This document shows positions 1 through 11,736 of a DNA stretch of 64,000 nt, one piece after another. The stretch covers positions 72,144,435 to 72,208,434 of the forward strand of contig CM043950.1 in NCBI GenBank assembly GCA_014529385.2, read 5' to 3'. The position numbers were made by a program, and so were the translations under genes. The notes under the pieces are model-generated. The model was not told the origin of the DNA. It made no database searches and saw nothing but the letters and a program-made list of their open reading frames with translations. The DNA comes from Adiantum capillus-veneris (Eukaryota; Streptophyta; Polypodiopsida; Polypodiales; Pteridaceae). Each line of letters begins with the position of its first letter. The first letter of the stretch is position 1.

Positions 1-819
1 GATAGTCTTGTGATGTCTTAGAAAACTCGTTAGACCACGCATGCCAGCAATGAGTGGATAATATCTATGTCTAAGTGCAACATGGGCAGATAAATCACCT
101 AGGAGCCATGCCCTATAAAAATTCTTGACAGCTTTATTCAAGTATAGCTAATGGTTGGTCGTACCAAGTTCCTTGACCATGCAAGTCACAGTTTTACTGG
201 CTACGCCACAAGCCTTGCCCGTACGTGCATATTGCTAAACAATCGTGTCTTCACTTGTTGTTGGCTATACGCACACCTTGACATTTGTCCTTGAAAAACA
301 TCCCTTGGAAAAAGCTCCGCTTCCACCATAAGCCATGGTCTTGAAGCGTGCTTTTACGGCCATCGGAAACAACTATATCAAAAAACTCCGTCAAATATGA
401 AGGGATTGTCTTGAAGTTCATGGCTTCACGTCAGTAGCTTGGGTGGATAACTGAAAATTGTGCTTCCCTGGAATTCATTATTGGGTTGAAGGCCACGGAT
501 CAATAACCTTTACCTGTCCATGGTTCTCGGGGACCCCTTCCATGCCTTGCATGAATTCAAGTCTATGACCATCATCTTGGCCAAGATTCTTTGCCCTGGG
601 TTTACCTAAAGAATCCAATGATCCACCACCTCATATCTTTTTGTAATTTCATAAATTTCATTGTAATTTTCAAAGTGTGTAGAGATTTGTTTCACCTCGC
701 CTCACCCGCTGCATGTACTATCCCTTGGCGGCGACTCATCAACTCAACTTAGAAGAGGAGGGAAGATGAACATGGAATGGTAGACTACGTACGCAGGTTA
801 CTCCACCAGCAAGTACAGG
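1..819. other. Unresolved sequence, no gene seen
   Basis: I see no long reading frame, LTR end, tRNA or tandem repeat here. By position this should hold the integrase region of copia A, but I could not recognise integrase motifs. The copia-like reading frame only becomes readable from about 820. The stretch may be a separate insertion or badly decayed sequence. Confidence 0.4.
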
Positions 820-1343
820 GAATGTATCACGAAAAGGAAAGGAAAAGGTTGATGAACCTCCCTTTATGGCTGATGCATCATCAGGTTTTTCATATGTAGA
901 CATGGATTCAGATGGTTCTGAACAAAGTCTTGATGAGGAATTTGGAATTCCGGCTGTCAAGACACCTGGTGTAAGGAAAGTATAAGAAGATGGTAGAGGG
1001 CAAAGGAGTGACCCAGGACCGCGCAGATCTAATAGAGTCAGAAATCCAGTTCAGAAATTAACTTATGATGGGTATCTAGCGTATCACCAAGCCTACATGG
1101 CTAAGGTGATACAGGATGTGGAGCCCACATGTTTTGAGGATGCAGTTGGAAATGTGCATTGGGATGATGCAATGAATGAAGAGATGGCTGCAGTAGAAGC
1201 AAATGACACATGGGAGTTGGTGCCATTGCCAAGTGGAAAGAAAGCTGTTGGCTGTAAATGGGTGTATAAAACCAAGCATAAGGCTGATGGTAACATTGAG
1301 CGTCACAAGGCAAGGCTGGTCGCAAAGGGTTATGCACAGACGT
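820..1343 (+). pseudogene. Ty1-copia (copia A) pol, linker and start of reverse transcriptase
   Basis: This frame reads through the acidic linker between integrase and reverse transcriptase and into the RVT_2 start: W-x-x-A-M-x-E-E-like (DDAMNEEMAA), NDTWELVPLP, GCKWVYKTK, ARLVAKGYAQT. A TAA at 983-985 interrupts the frame, so the copy is dead. The domain stops after KGYAQT exactly where gypsy A begins at 1344, and it resumes at 10100 with YGIDYEETFAP. The two halves are therefore one gene split by an insertion. The RT family is certain; the upstream part of the element is not recognisable in the window. Confidence 0.85.
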
Positions 1344-2482
1344 TGTGAGCGGGATGAAAACACACACAGCACCTCTATAACGACCCGACACACACTCTTG
1401 GGAAGATACACACATACACACTATGGGGCACCACTCGGCTTAGACAACACACCTGGCCGAGACAGGGAACACACCTCTGGAGTGAGAGGAGAGAGACTAT
1501 CCACTTGCCCACTCCACACACACACACACACACACACACCCAAAAAACTCAACTCAAAAGAGGAGAATTTCTGATGTTTAGATACAATTGATCTTGGGCC
1601 AACACCAATGGGGAAAATAGCTCACACAATATGGGTAAACTAAGCCAGATACAATCACAAACTAGAGCAGAAACTTCGCTCATAGAGAAACTTACACAGA
1701 AAAACAGCAGGAAAAGAGTGAGGAATTTGGCAAAATGAACAGTGCCATCGCGTCCAGAACGGCCCAAAACCCCAGTCTACAATGTCAAAGTGCTCAAATC
1801 CGACCTCGGATGAACAGTTTACAGCCAAACCAGGCTCTAGAAACCCCAAAAACACACCTGCGGCTGTTCCTCCTCTCTTCTCCACGTTTTTTCTGGTCTT
1901 CTCTCAGTTTTTTCAGTTTCCACACTTATATTTATTAGTTGGGCACCCTTGGCCTTTCAGATGACCTCAAACGGACCCCGAACAGGCCAAAAACTGACCT
2001 CGAAGTGCATAGTTGTCACCTTTTTTGCATCATCCGCACACCTGGCACTCATTTCTTTTCAATAATGCGTCTCGCAACCACGTGAAGTGGCCCCATAGAG
2101 TGGTCCTAATGATGAAATTTCTGCATAACTCTCACAAGAAAACACCACTTTGTGTCCGTATTCATCCACGTGCAAATATTGACCCCGTTCGGCCTCCTGA
2201 CTCCACTCGATGCCATCTGACGCACCTGCTTACCTCATGTGGTCGGCCCGCAGATAGCTTCCTCAATAATTTTTACGCGCTACCAACTCCTCCTTATTGT
2301 AGAAAAAACACAGTGGTACTGGTAATATTGAAAATCGATGCACTATGTATACCCTGTCCTACCTGTACACATGTGGGCCCCAGGTAACCACTTGGCTCTG
2401 AAAAATGGGCAATTCTTTATTTGATGCACCATGCATGTATATGTAAATATGAGCAATCCCTTGCTCCAAAAAACTCCTGACA
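1344..2482 (-). repeat. Gypsy A 3' LTR
   Basis: This is a 1139 bp direct repeat of 8953-10099, bounded by TGTGAGCGGG and CTCCTGACA on the + strand. It contains a CA-rich microsatellite near 1515-1540. The adjoining internal sequence (2483-2510) reads purine-rich on the minus strand (AGGGAATGGGC) and is the likely polypurine tract. Small frames inside it are not genes. Confidence 0.92.
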
Positions 2483-2510
2483 TAATTTGCCCATTCCCTA
2501 GCCTGCTAGA

Positions 2511-3512
2511 TCATTCATGATCAGCAGCAGCAAAGAGCGATATGAGACTCGCCGCATCACAGGTCTCCTCATCCTTCACCAACATTGCTTGCTCCACAGA
2601 CAGTTCATCTTGCTCCACCATCATCAATCTAGCATGATACAATTTAAGACGCAATCCATTTACCCTTGAATTATGTAGAACACCATCAAGGTTAGCCAAC
2701 TGATATGTGCCATTTGGAAAACACTCCACTACCTTGAAAGAGTCTTCCCACTTAATTTGAAACTTCTTTTGGAAGGTGTTGTCCAGCTTACTATTGTAGC
2801 GCAAAACCAAGTCATGCTTCTTGATACCCTTACTTTTGACCTTTTTATTTATCTTTGCTAAAGCCCTATCTTGCATCTGCCCATAATGTTCCAATTCACT
2901 CATCCTATCTAGCTGAACCTCCTGTAGCTGTAAGAGCCTCTCTTCGAATACATCACTAGGCGGCCCAAGCAACTTCTCTAACATCTTGACCGCAGGCAAC
3001 TCTACTTCCACAGGCAATAGTGCTTCTTTTCCATACACCAAATGAAATGGAGTAAACCCTGTACCTGTCTTCACCGAAGTACGGTAAGCCCATAATGCAC
3101 TAGGCAATTCCAAATCCCAATTCTTTCCTTGGTGCTCTGTCACTTTCGAAAGAATCTGTACCAACTCACCATTGAATATTTCATTTAAGCCATTACACTG
3201 TGGGTAATAAGGAGTGGTATGCTGGTGCCTACTCTTCATCTTTGCACATAAAAAATCTAGTAGTTTAGCTCTAAAGCCAGGCCCCTTATCTGAAAGTAGC
3301 TCCAGTGGCACCCCAAACTTGCAACATATTTCATCATACACAAATTTTGCCACATCCTTTGTAGTGATCTGTTTTACTGCTATAGCCTCTACCCATCTAG
3401 AAAGATAGTCCACTGCCGTCAAAATATAGCTTTTGCCCCTGCTTGTGATAGGTAACGGGCCTATTCCATCAATCCCCCACTTTTTAAACATATCAAACGC
3501 CATAATGGTTTT
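2511..3512 (-). pseudogene. Gypsy A integrase core and C-terminal domain
   Basis: This is the integrase that joins element DNA to the host chromosome. Visible motifs are FKKWGIDGIGPLP, the first catalytic Asp in AVDYLSRWVEA, the second in LSDKGPGF, and the third residue as Glu in GLNEIFNGEL. All three DDE residues are therefore present. A conserved ALWAYRTS and YGKEALLP region follows, then a basic C-terminal domain with HDLVLRYNSKLDNTF. There is no chromodomain. The frame is continuous with the upstream RNase H/integrase part except for a TGA at 3513-3515. It ends 28 bp before the 3' LTR. Confidence 0.9.
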
Positions 3513-4640
3513 TCATAGCGCTGGCTTCAACACTCTCTTCCCAAATGCTTGACACCTATTGCAAGACCTACACCAATGGTGAACATCCTTGTGCAAACTA
3601 GGCCATACATACCCCTCTTGCAAAATCTTATGCAAGGTGATCTTTAGAGAAAAATGGCCACCACATGCGCCTTTATGATTCTCTTCCAACACTCTGTAAA
3701 GCTCCTCCCGCCAAGGTACATGTCTCAACACGAGATCAGCCCGTTTCATGTATAAGACATCACCAATCAATTTGTACATGTATGCTCTACGCACAAAGCC
3801 ATACTTCTTAGACTTCTGAATCTCCTTTGGAATGATTCCTGTTAGCAAAAACTCCTCTTCTTCATCCAAACTTTCCCGGCCATGATAAAGAGGTAAAGTG
3901 GTCCTCAACACAAATAGCTCCCCAATCATGCCTTGAGCTCCTTCATGTGCCTCTCCATTTAGAGCACGTTCAATGTGTGTGATGATCCATGCTTCGAACT
4001 TTTTTAACAGGCCTTTAATTCTGAAGCACATTTCCTTCAATGAGGTGTTCTTGCTCTTCCACACACCCAGCACTTGCTTCACCACTAACAAGGCATCACC
4101 TTTTATGCTCAACCTTCGAACCCCATGCTTCAAACAAATGTGTAATTCGGCTTCCAGAGTAGCATATTCGGCCTCATTGTTACTATGAGCATCCAATTTG
4201 AACCCTCTCTTGCATACTAGCTTCCCCTCTGGATCATAAAGTGCTATACCCCCTGAAGCTGCATCATGGCTCTTTCTGTATGAACCATCAAAGAACAACA
4301 CATGTGAATTGCTGATCTGTGGCACTTCTTCAACTACCTTTCTCACCACCTCTTCCTTAACAATAAGGGGATTCTCCTTGTAGGTCAACAAATTAGCTAG
4401 GGTAGCCCTTGTACTATCTTCCACTAGAAAAGAGAACTCAAACTCTTGCAGCTCAATTACCCATTTCTTCACCACATTTGACATGTTAGTACCATTAATT
4501 AACTGTGGCAAAAAGGCATAACTCTTCAAGAAAACAAAAGGCCGTGGTAGCAAGTAATGACGAAATCGTCGACAAGAAAATATTACACTGGCCATCACTA
4601 AATCTACTTCCGAGAACTTTCTCTCCGCTACTAACTTCAC
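3513..4640 (-). pseudogene. Gypsy A RNase H, second RNase H and integrase zinc domain
   Basis: The first quarter is the C-terminal part of the standard RNase H (FSEVDLVMASVIFS, FRHYLLP). A linker leads to a second RNase H with LFFDGSYRKS, GGIALYDPEG, NNEAEYATLEAEL and KGDALLVVKQ, the archaeal-type RNase H added in Tat-like gypsy elements. The end is the integrase HHCC zinc region (H-x-GACGGHFS, then WCRSCNRCQ). TGA codons at 4641-4643 and 3513-3515 bound this piece in the same frame as its neighbours. Each would fit a single transition, so the original was one long polyprotein. Confidence 0.88.
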
Positions 4641-5471
4641 TCAGTTTGCACAATACACTGGCCTCATATAATGGCTGCCCTTCCCCTTTTGCAATAGCTT
4701 GGCTCCAATGTCATCATCCCCTACTGAGGGATTTACATAAAAAACTTTCTCCCAATCAGGAGCCTGCATGGCTGACAAACCCCCTAACACCTCTTTCACC
4801 TCTTGAAACACTTCTTCACACTTGTCATCCCATTGCAAGGGATCATGCTTTGCCACTTGTTGTAATGGATAAAGAATCTGAGAAGACAATGGAATAAACC
4901 TTGCCATGTACTTCACTTTGTGTATAAAGGTTGCCAATTGCTTCGTACTCGTAGGTGATGGAAGAAGAATAATAGACTTAACCTTGTCTGGATCAGCCTC
5001 AATGCCATTTTCTAACACCATGTGGCCCAATAACTTCACCCTTGGCTGTGCTAGATGACATTTCTTTGGATTTAGTTGTCCTCCACATTCATCATATCGA
5101 GCCAATACCATCTGCAGCTTCTCATGGGGTTCAACCCTACTGCTATAAACACAGAAGTCATCCATAAAAGCTTTAACACAACTACCAATGAATGGTTCCA
5201 ACACCCAATTTTCTCTCTCTTGATAGAAGGAAGGTCCATTTGACAACCCAAATGGCAATACTCTGTAGCAATAGAAGCCCCATGGCGTAATAAAAGTTGT
5301 CTTTGTGCGGTCTTTAAGAGCAATCTTCAATTGAAAATAGCCTGAAAAACCATCACACACACTGTACCTCTCATAACCTGCCACTGAATCCAATATCTGA
5401 TCAATGAATGGAAGAGGATATGGGTTCTTCTTAGTGGCTGCGTTTAAGGGTTTAAAATCTACACAAATTCT
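4641..5471 (-). pseudogene. Gypsy A reverse transcriptase and start of RNase H
   Basis: The RT palm and thumb are clear: CDGFSGYFQLKIA, TTFITPWGFYCYRVLPFGLSN-type palm, and FMDDFCVYS as the catalytic YxDD box, then LNPKKCHLA and LLGHMV. The piece continues the 5472-7490 frame past a TAG at 5472-5474 that sits just before RICVDF. Similarity begins at that stop, so no separate start codon is implied. The RNase H start (WEKVFYVNPSVGDDDIGA) lacks the usual DAS motif, which may be another decay event. Confidence 0.88.
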
Positions 5472-7490
5472 CTACTTCCCATCCTTCTTTGGACTGACTA
5501 CAACTATACTCACCCATTCTGTGGTCTCCAAAGGGACTATGAACCCTGCCTTTAATAACTTGTCCACCTCTTCTCGCAAGGCTTCCATTTTCTCTTGACC
5601 CATCCTTCTTAGCTTTTGCCGCACTGGCTTAGCACCTTCTTTCAGCTCTATATGCATCTCTTCGCCCTTGAACCCTCTGATCTGTTCATATGAAGTAATG
5701 AAAAAATCAAGCAAACTAGCCAGCATGTGCAAATATATATCCTTCTCCATAGTTGAGAGGTCTCCACTAATCATTTGCGTCATTAATTCTTGCTTCTTTG
5801 ACAACTCAACCTTGGTTTGCATCAGCCCTTCAATCACTTCATAAGGCCCTTCACTTTCATCTTCAACCTGATTCGCAAATGCAACTAAACCAATCTCCTG
5901 AATTTCTTTGTCCATCAAAAGAAATGCAACATCAGCATCCTCATCACTGCTGGTAGTGCTATCACTATCCTCATCTGTCACCGTGGAAGAGTCTTCATCA
6001 CTAGACTCATCCTCATCTTCATAAAGCTCCTCTAATCGTTTCCTTGTGTCCATATTATAAAGCTTCTTGGTACTTGTCTTTCCATAGAGGCTAATCGTAC
6101 CATGTCGCCAATCTTGAACAGCTCCCACTGCACGTAACCATGGTCTTCCCAGTATAATAGGATATGCTCCCAACCCTGCTGGCATCACATGAAAATCAAC
6201 CACTGCCTTTGCATCATATGCCTCCACTTCTAAGCTCTTTACAACACCCAAGCATTTTACTTTTTGATGGTTTGCCAATCTGATCCGAAAACCTGACACC
6301 CCAGCCACTGTGAGACCCATCTTCTCAACGCATGAGTGTGTTATGACGCATATTTGGGCTCCTCCATCCACATAACCTTGTCCCAAATTTTTCCTTTTAT
6401 GCCACACATCTACTATTGGACAAATGTCTGGTAGCTCATCCATTGCCAACACCTTTACTGAACCTCTCTCTGGCTCTTTCTCCATTGGGTTAACCATCCT
6501 CTTCCACTGTCGCTTTAGCTTAGGCACCATCTCTATAATCTGCCCAAAAGTAACATCTGCCTTTCTGCTCGTCAGATCCTCCTTCAATTCATAGCTTAAT
6601 TGCCCATCCCCTAGTGGAAAATCTGAAACATGAAACTTTCGACGAGCTCTCCTTTTTCTCTTGGCCTTGACATCCTCGCCTTCATGGCTCTTTCCTTTCT
6701 TCTTACTAGGACCTGGGGCACTTCTTCCTTCCTTATCCTCTGTGATCCTCTTCCCAATAGGCATCACTAATGTATCCTCTAGCTTTGATGCCTTCTCCAA
6801 GGTGACTACACTTAGCACTTTTGTCTTTCCCTTTTCCTCCTGGGTCAGTCCACTGGTTCCTTCGTCTCCCTTAATTTCGATGCCATAATCATTTGACCTA
6901 GTTAGCACCTGTCTTGGCAATGGATACATGTCTCCCCCCATCCTTGGTGTCTTATCACATTGCGGGCTGATATGACCCAACTCTCCACAATTATAACATG
7001 TGGGCGTCTGCCTCCAAAACCTACCATTGCTTTGTCCAACACCATTCCTAGGCCTTTCTTCACCTCCTGGCTGATTTGCAAACCTCCCTCGACCTAGATT
7101 ATTTCCCACTTGACCTAGCATGTTTAGGCTGAGATTCTTCATCAAATCTACCATTTGCCTCATGTCTTGCCTTAGCCCATCATCTTGCACTGCTGTAGTG
7201 ACCACTGCTGGCATAACCTGAGTAGTAACAGGAACCACGGGTTCGTGATGAACCCCTGACATGCGACCTTGTAAAGATTCTATAGGCTGAAATTCAGACC
7301 TCATTGGCAAAGACTCCACCCCTAACTGGCTCATTTTCCTCAACTTCCACTCTTTGTTCCTTGCTACCTCTTCATATGTCCTAGGCTTATTTAGCTCCAC
7401 TCTCCAACGTATATTCTCCCAAAGACCAGCCAAGAACCTGTCCCTCTTCATCATGTCAGGTAAGGGTACCTGTGGTGCTCCAACGTACAT
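5472..7490 (-). pseudogene. Gypsy A gag C-terminus, protease and start of RT
   Basis: The 672-codon frame starts inside gag and contains one CCHC zinc knuckle (CYNCGELGHISPQC, about residues 165-178). A basic linker follows, then a retropepsin with a DGG catalytic loop (YVDGGAQICVI, near residue 375) and its closing LGRPWL. Next is a strongly acidic Ser/Asp/Glu stretch (about residues 500-530) and the entry to RT (VRQKLRRM, ETTEWVS). DGG instead of DTG/DSG is also seen in gypsy C and the first protease of gypsy D. It ends at a TAG (5472-5474) in the RT. It is out of frame with 7456-7848 because of the 76 bp duplication at 7404-7555. Confidence 0.88.
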
Positions 7491-7555
7491 TCTCCCAAAG
7501 ACCAGCCAAGAACCTGTCCTTCTTCATCATGTCAGGCGGGGGTACGTGTGGTGCT
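7404..7555. repeat. 76 bp tandem duplication inside gypsy A gag
   Basis: Positions 7404-7479 and 7480-7555 are two copies of one 76 bp stretch with a handful of differences. The first copy ends GGTACCTGTGGTGCT, the second GGTACGTGTGGTGCT. Because 76 is not a multiple of three, the duplication shifts the gag frame and splits it into the two frames described here. Both copies encode the same gag motif (MMK-x-DRFLAGLWENxRW). Confidence 0.93.
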
Positions 7556-7848
7556 AAGGCCTTGCACATTCGCTCCCATGCCAATGAAAAATTACGTATG
7601 TACGCATCTAATGGCTCACCTTCCTTCTGCACCAAACCTTGTACTTCTTGCCACACTTTGTCAGGATCTTCTATCTTCACAAACTCCACTTCCAATCCAT
7701 GCCTTAGATTGTCCCAACTCAATCTTACAGGTGGATCCGCTGCACGCAACTCCTCTTCAAATGCCTTGGACCAAACTCGTGCATCACTCTTCAAACAAAT
7801 TTGGAGAAGGCGTAACATTTGCATAGGGTCATGAATCACTTCTTCCAT
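7456..7848 (-). pseudogene. Gypsy A gag, N-terminal part
   Basis: This frame reads as the retrotransposon gag core: SDARVWSKAFEEEL, LSWDNLRHGLEVEF, LVQKEGEPLDAYIRNF, MMKKDRFLAGLWENV. Gag forms the particle in which reverse transcription occurs. The start at 7848 is an ATG with no obvious alternative, but gag of this family may begin further upstream. The frame leaves gag after the first copy of the 76 bp duplication and continues in another frame from 7490. Confidence 0.82.
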
Positions 7849-8926
7849 GAAACTCCAGATAAGAGAAAGCCATGGCTACCCAAGTTTCAATGCTTTGAGA
7901 ACCCCTTTGAACACACGTGCAAGAACCCAAAACTTTTGACTACCCAGTCCCTAGAAACTTCAATGGAGCTCAACTTTAGATAAGGACAAACACATGCACA
8001 TCAAATGAGTTTTCATAGTTGATTATCGGAATTACAACAGGCAAAGGACATTCCAAGATCTCTCGTAATCTTCTTGGCCCAAACATAAAGACTATGCGCT
8101 GCTAGAAAAAAATCTTCCTGGACACATGAACATTTATCTGGATGCTTTGAGTTAAATGAAATGGAGTGAATTGAGGGCCATTTTGATCATCCATTAAAGC
8201 CAACCATGAAGCTCCCAAGAAGGCACACCTGACTTAACCTCTGATTTTGCCAAAATTTCAGCAGCATAACAGCATAAATGGCTCAAAAGACCAAAAAACC
8301 AGCCATCATAACTTGGAAAAATTTTGGCGGAGTTTCCCCAGAAATAGAGCAGTAGGAACCCAAAATATAGATTGTATATGTATGCATAAACTGTCAACAA
8401 CAAAACCCGAGCATCAAGTAGGACTCACTAGTACATAGCCTATGGCAAGGTCACAAAAAGGGTGCTCCAGCTACCTCTATCACCGAAAGGATCTCTACAT
8501 TTGAGAATCCCCCAGCTCAATAAAAACCTCACGCTATCGACCCTCACACGAAGGCTAATGCAAATCGCGTATAGTCAAGTCTCAGAAATGACTATCTTCC
8601 AGGCCAAGTCTGAGAAACGACTGGGACTACCAAATACAACCAAGTATGGCTCCACAAATGCGTACAATGGCAGTTCCTACAAGTAACGTACAATCCAGCA
8701 GACAATGCGCTCAAACAGGCGCCAAGTGATGCTGCCCACAACAACTGCAAGTGACATCACTGCTAGTATATCACTGTACTCCAGCTACCTGTACCTGTGT
8801 GAATCACCTGTACCTGTACCTGTCCCTGTCCCTGTAACCTGTAACCTGTAACCTATAATCTGCTATCTCCAACCTGTAATCCTGAAGCTCGAAGCTCGAA
8901 GCTCGAAGCAGAAGGTAGTCAAAGAA
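7849..8926 (-). other. Gypsy A untranslated leader with short repeats
   Basis: No coding signal is seen between the primer site and gag. Positions about 8781-8910 hold short tandem arrays of CCTGTA/ACCTGTA-type units and of AGCTCGA-type units. Small frames on either strand (8194-8686) have no recognisable motifs. Confidence 0.6.
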
Positions 8927-8946
8927 GATCCTCTGTGGGGGCGCCA
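8927..8946 (-). promoter_or_regulatory. Gypsy A primer binding site, tRNA-Asp-like
   Basis: On the minus strand the sequence six bases inside the 5' LTR reads TGGCGCC followed by a less conserved part ending GGATC. Against the plant tRNA-Asp 3' end the first seven and last five bases fit and the middle does not (14 of 20 by my count). The primer may be tRNA-Asp with a decayed site, or another tRNA. Confidence 0.6.
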
Positions 8947-8952
8947 AAAGAA

Positions 8953-10099
8953 TGTGAGCGGGATGAAAACACACACAGCGCCCCTAAAACGACCCGACAC
9001 ACACTCTTGGGAAGATACACACACACACACACACTATGGGGCACCACTCGGCTTAGACAACACACCTGGCCGAGACAGGGAACACACCTCTGGAGTGAGA
9101 GGAGAGAGACTATCCACTTGCCCACTCCACACAGACACACACACACACACACACACCAAAAAACTCAGCTCAAAAGAGGAGAATTTCTGATGTTTAGATA
9201 CAATTGAGCTTGGGCCAACACCAATGGGGAAAATAGCTCACACAATATGGGTAAAATAAGCCAGATACAATCACAAACTAGAGTAGAAACTTCGCTCATA
9301 GGAGAAACTTACACAAAAAAACAGCAGGAAAAGAGTGAGTAATTTGGAAAAATGGATAGCGCCATCACGTCCGAAATGGCCCAAAACCACAGTCTACAAT
9401 GTCAAAGTGCGCAAATCCGACCTCGGATGAGCAGTTTACGGCCAAAACAGGCTCCAAAAACCCCAAAGACACACGTGCGGCTGTTCCTCCTCTCTTCTCC
9501 ACGTTTTTTCTGGTCTTCTCTCAGTTTTTTCAGTTCTCACACTTAGATTTATTAGTTGGGAACCCTTGGCCTTTTAGATGACCTCAAACGGACCCTAAAC
9601 AGGCCAAAAGCTGACCTCGCAGTGCATAGTTGTCACCTTTTTTGCATCATCCTCACACCTGGCACTCATTTGTTTTCAATAATGCGTCTCGCAACCACGT
9701 GAAGTGGCCTCAAATAGTGGTCCTAATGATGACCTTTCTGCATAACTCTCACAAGAAAACACCACTTTGTGTCCATATTCATCAACATGCAAATATTGAC
9801 CCCGTTCGGCCTCCTGACGCCACTTGATGCCATCTGACGCACCTGCTTACCTCATGTCGTCGGCCCGCGGATAGCTTCCTCAAGAAGTTTTACGCGCTAC
9901 CAACTCCTTCTTATTGTAGAAAAAACTCAGTGGTACTGGTAATAGTGAAAATCGATGCACTATGTACACCCTGTCCTACCTGTACACATGTGGGCCCCAC
10001 GTAACCACCTGGCTCTGAAAAATGGGCAATTCTTTATTTGATGCACCATGCATGTATATGTACATATGCGCAATCCCTTGCTCCAAAAAACTCCTGACA
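8953..10099 (-). repeat. Gypsy A 5' LTR
   Basis: This is the 1147 bp partner of 1344-2482 with the same ends. Small differences include a longer CA run near 9015-9032. It is followed at 10100 by ACGT, the second copy of the target duplication, and then by resumed copia A RT. Confidence 0.92.
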
Positions 10100-11418
10100 A
10101 CGTATGGCATAGACTATGAGGAGACCTTTGCTCCAATGGCAAAGATGACGATTCCCAGAGAGCTGTCATAGCACTAGCTGCATCTAGAGGATGGATTATG
10201 CATCAAATGGATGTAAAGAATGCCTTCTTGAATGGTGAGTTGCAAGAGGAAGTGTATATGGATCAGCCACCTGGTTATGTCGATCCAGGTTACCCAGATT
10301 ATGTATGCATACTTCTCAAAGCTTTGTATGGTTTGAAGCAGGGCTCTAGAGCATGGTATGACAGGATTGCCAAGTATCTTGTCAGTATTGGTTTTAGGAG
10401 AGCTCATGCTGATCATTCACTCTATGCACGTGAGAGTGATGTGGGGATTGTGGTCATTACCATATATGTAGATGACCTTATTATTGTTGGTGACAATGCT
10501 ATGGAGATTGACCATGTGAAGGGTCTTCTCAAACAGGAGTTTGAAATGAAAGATTTAGGCGAGTTGCACTACTTTCTTGGCATTGAGGTGATCAGGACTC
10601 CAGAGGGTGTATGGCTATCACAGAGACAGTATGCTTTGGACATGTTGTCAAAGTATGGTATGGCTGATTGTAAGCCAATTTCTATTCCCTTGGATGTGAA
10701 TGCAAAGCTGAGTGCAGAGAAGGGTGATGTTGTTGAGGATGTCAACATGTACAGGAAGATTGTGGGTAGTCTAATCTACTTGACTATCACGAGGCCAGAC
10801 TTGAGCTACACAGTAGGCTTGGAGAGTCAGTTCATACAGCTTCCGAGGAAGCCACATTTGGGTGGAGTACGACGCACACTTAGGTATGTGCAAGGTACTC
10901 TTGACTACGCATTGGTCTATGCAGCAGATGCACCATTAGCATTGTATGGGTATACAGATGCAGATTCGACAGGTAGCATTGTTGATAGGAGATCTACGAG
11001 TGGCTTCATGTTCTCTTTTGGGAGTGCTGCTGTTACTTGGAGTAGCAAAAAGCAGCCTATGGTTGCTTTATCGAGCACAGAGGCCGAGTACAGAGGTGCA
11101 GCAGTTGCGGCGTGCGAGGTAGCTTGGCTACGCACATTACTTAAGGAATTGGGAGTGCAGGTGGACCAGCAGATTTTCATCCATTGTGACAACCTCGGCA
11201 GCATGCAGTTGGCTAGGAACCCAGTGTTCCATGCCAGGACCAAACACATAGAGGTCCATTACCACTACGTTCGAGAGCAAGTGTTGGCGGGCGACATCAA
11301 CTTGGTCTACGTCAGCACAGAGGAGCAGATAGCGGATATCTTTACCAAGGCCCTCGGAGTTGAGAAGCTTCAACGTTTCCGGACTCTGCGACATGCAGAG
11401 CTCGAGGGGGAGTGTTGA
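10100..11418 (+). pseudogene. Copia A reverse transcriptase and RNase H (second half)
   Basis: The RT resumes at YGIDYEETFAPMAKMT. A small indel near 10150-10160 shifts the frame before the continuous 406-codon reading that begins at 10198. That frame holds QMDVKNAFLNG, LYGLKQGSRAWYD, the catalytic YVDDLIIVG (near 10465), LHYFLGIEV, and the RNase H (YTDADSTGS, STSGF, SSKKQPMVALSSTEAEY, HCDNLGSMQLA, HARTKHIEVHYHYVRE, ADIFTKAL). The Asp-Asp of the RT is intact. The end is the usual copia C-terminus, and the stop at 11416-11418 lies inside the first bases of the LTR. The two halves cannot be translated together because of gypsy A, the TAA at 983 and this indel. Confidence 0.93.
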
Positions 11419-11735
11419 GATGTCGAGCTCTACACCTTGAGTTGGCATCCACTACCGGTCCTTGCCGCTTACGACATTTACTCACTGGCGCGTTAGGTGA
11501 CCGACACGGAGGACCTCTGCCAGTGATTCTACAGCTGGACTACACATATAGTGCCAGCCTAGTACGCTTCTAGCGAGTTCACACTTAGTGACCGCATGTA
11601 CATATATGCTACTTTTTCAGCTTTAGCACTTAGTCATTTTGTACTCTCTTTTCTATGAGGAAGAACAAGAAGCTTTCCATCTCTGTGTGCTTCGTGTTTG
11701 TCTTGTGTAGCTCTCTTGCATCCTCATTCTTTACA
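11413..11735 (+). repeat. Copia A 3' LTR
   Basis: It begins TGTTGAGATG immediately after the purine-rich tract CTCGAGGGGGAG (11401-11412) and ends ATTCTTTACA, giving a 323 bp LTR with TG..CA ends. The matching 5' LTR is outside the window. The next bases, ACCCT, begin the palindrome-rich repeats, so the element was inserted into them. Confidence 0.8.
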
Positions 11736-11736
11736 A

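Larger units (their letters stand above)
1344..10099 (-). mobile_element. Gypsy A: Ty3-gypsy LTR retrotransposon, Tat-like, nested in copia A
   Basis: The element has two LTRs (1344-2482 and 8953-10099), all coding frames on the minus strand in the order gag, protease, RT, RNase H, a second RNase H, integrase, and a 4 bp ACGT flank on each side (1340-1343 and 10100-10103). Removing it rejoins the copia RT reading. LTR ends are TGTCAGGAG and CGCTCACA in element orientation. The extra RNase H (DGSYRKS, NNEAEYA) after the usual one is the hallmark of the Tat lineage. In the part of the LTRs I aligned by eye about one base in twenty differs, so the insertion is not recent. A gag frameshift and in-frame stops make it non-autonomous. 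Confidence 0.93.

Noticed and set aside
2013-2387. 124-codon + frame
   Set aside because: Lies inside the gypsy A LTR and is not preserved as such in the other LTR.
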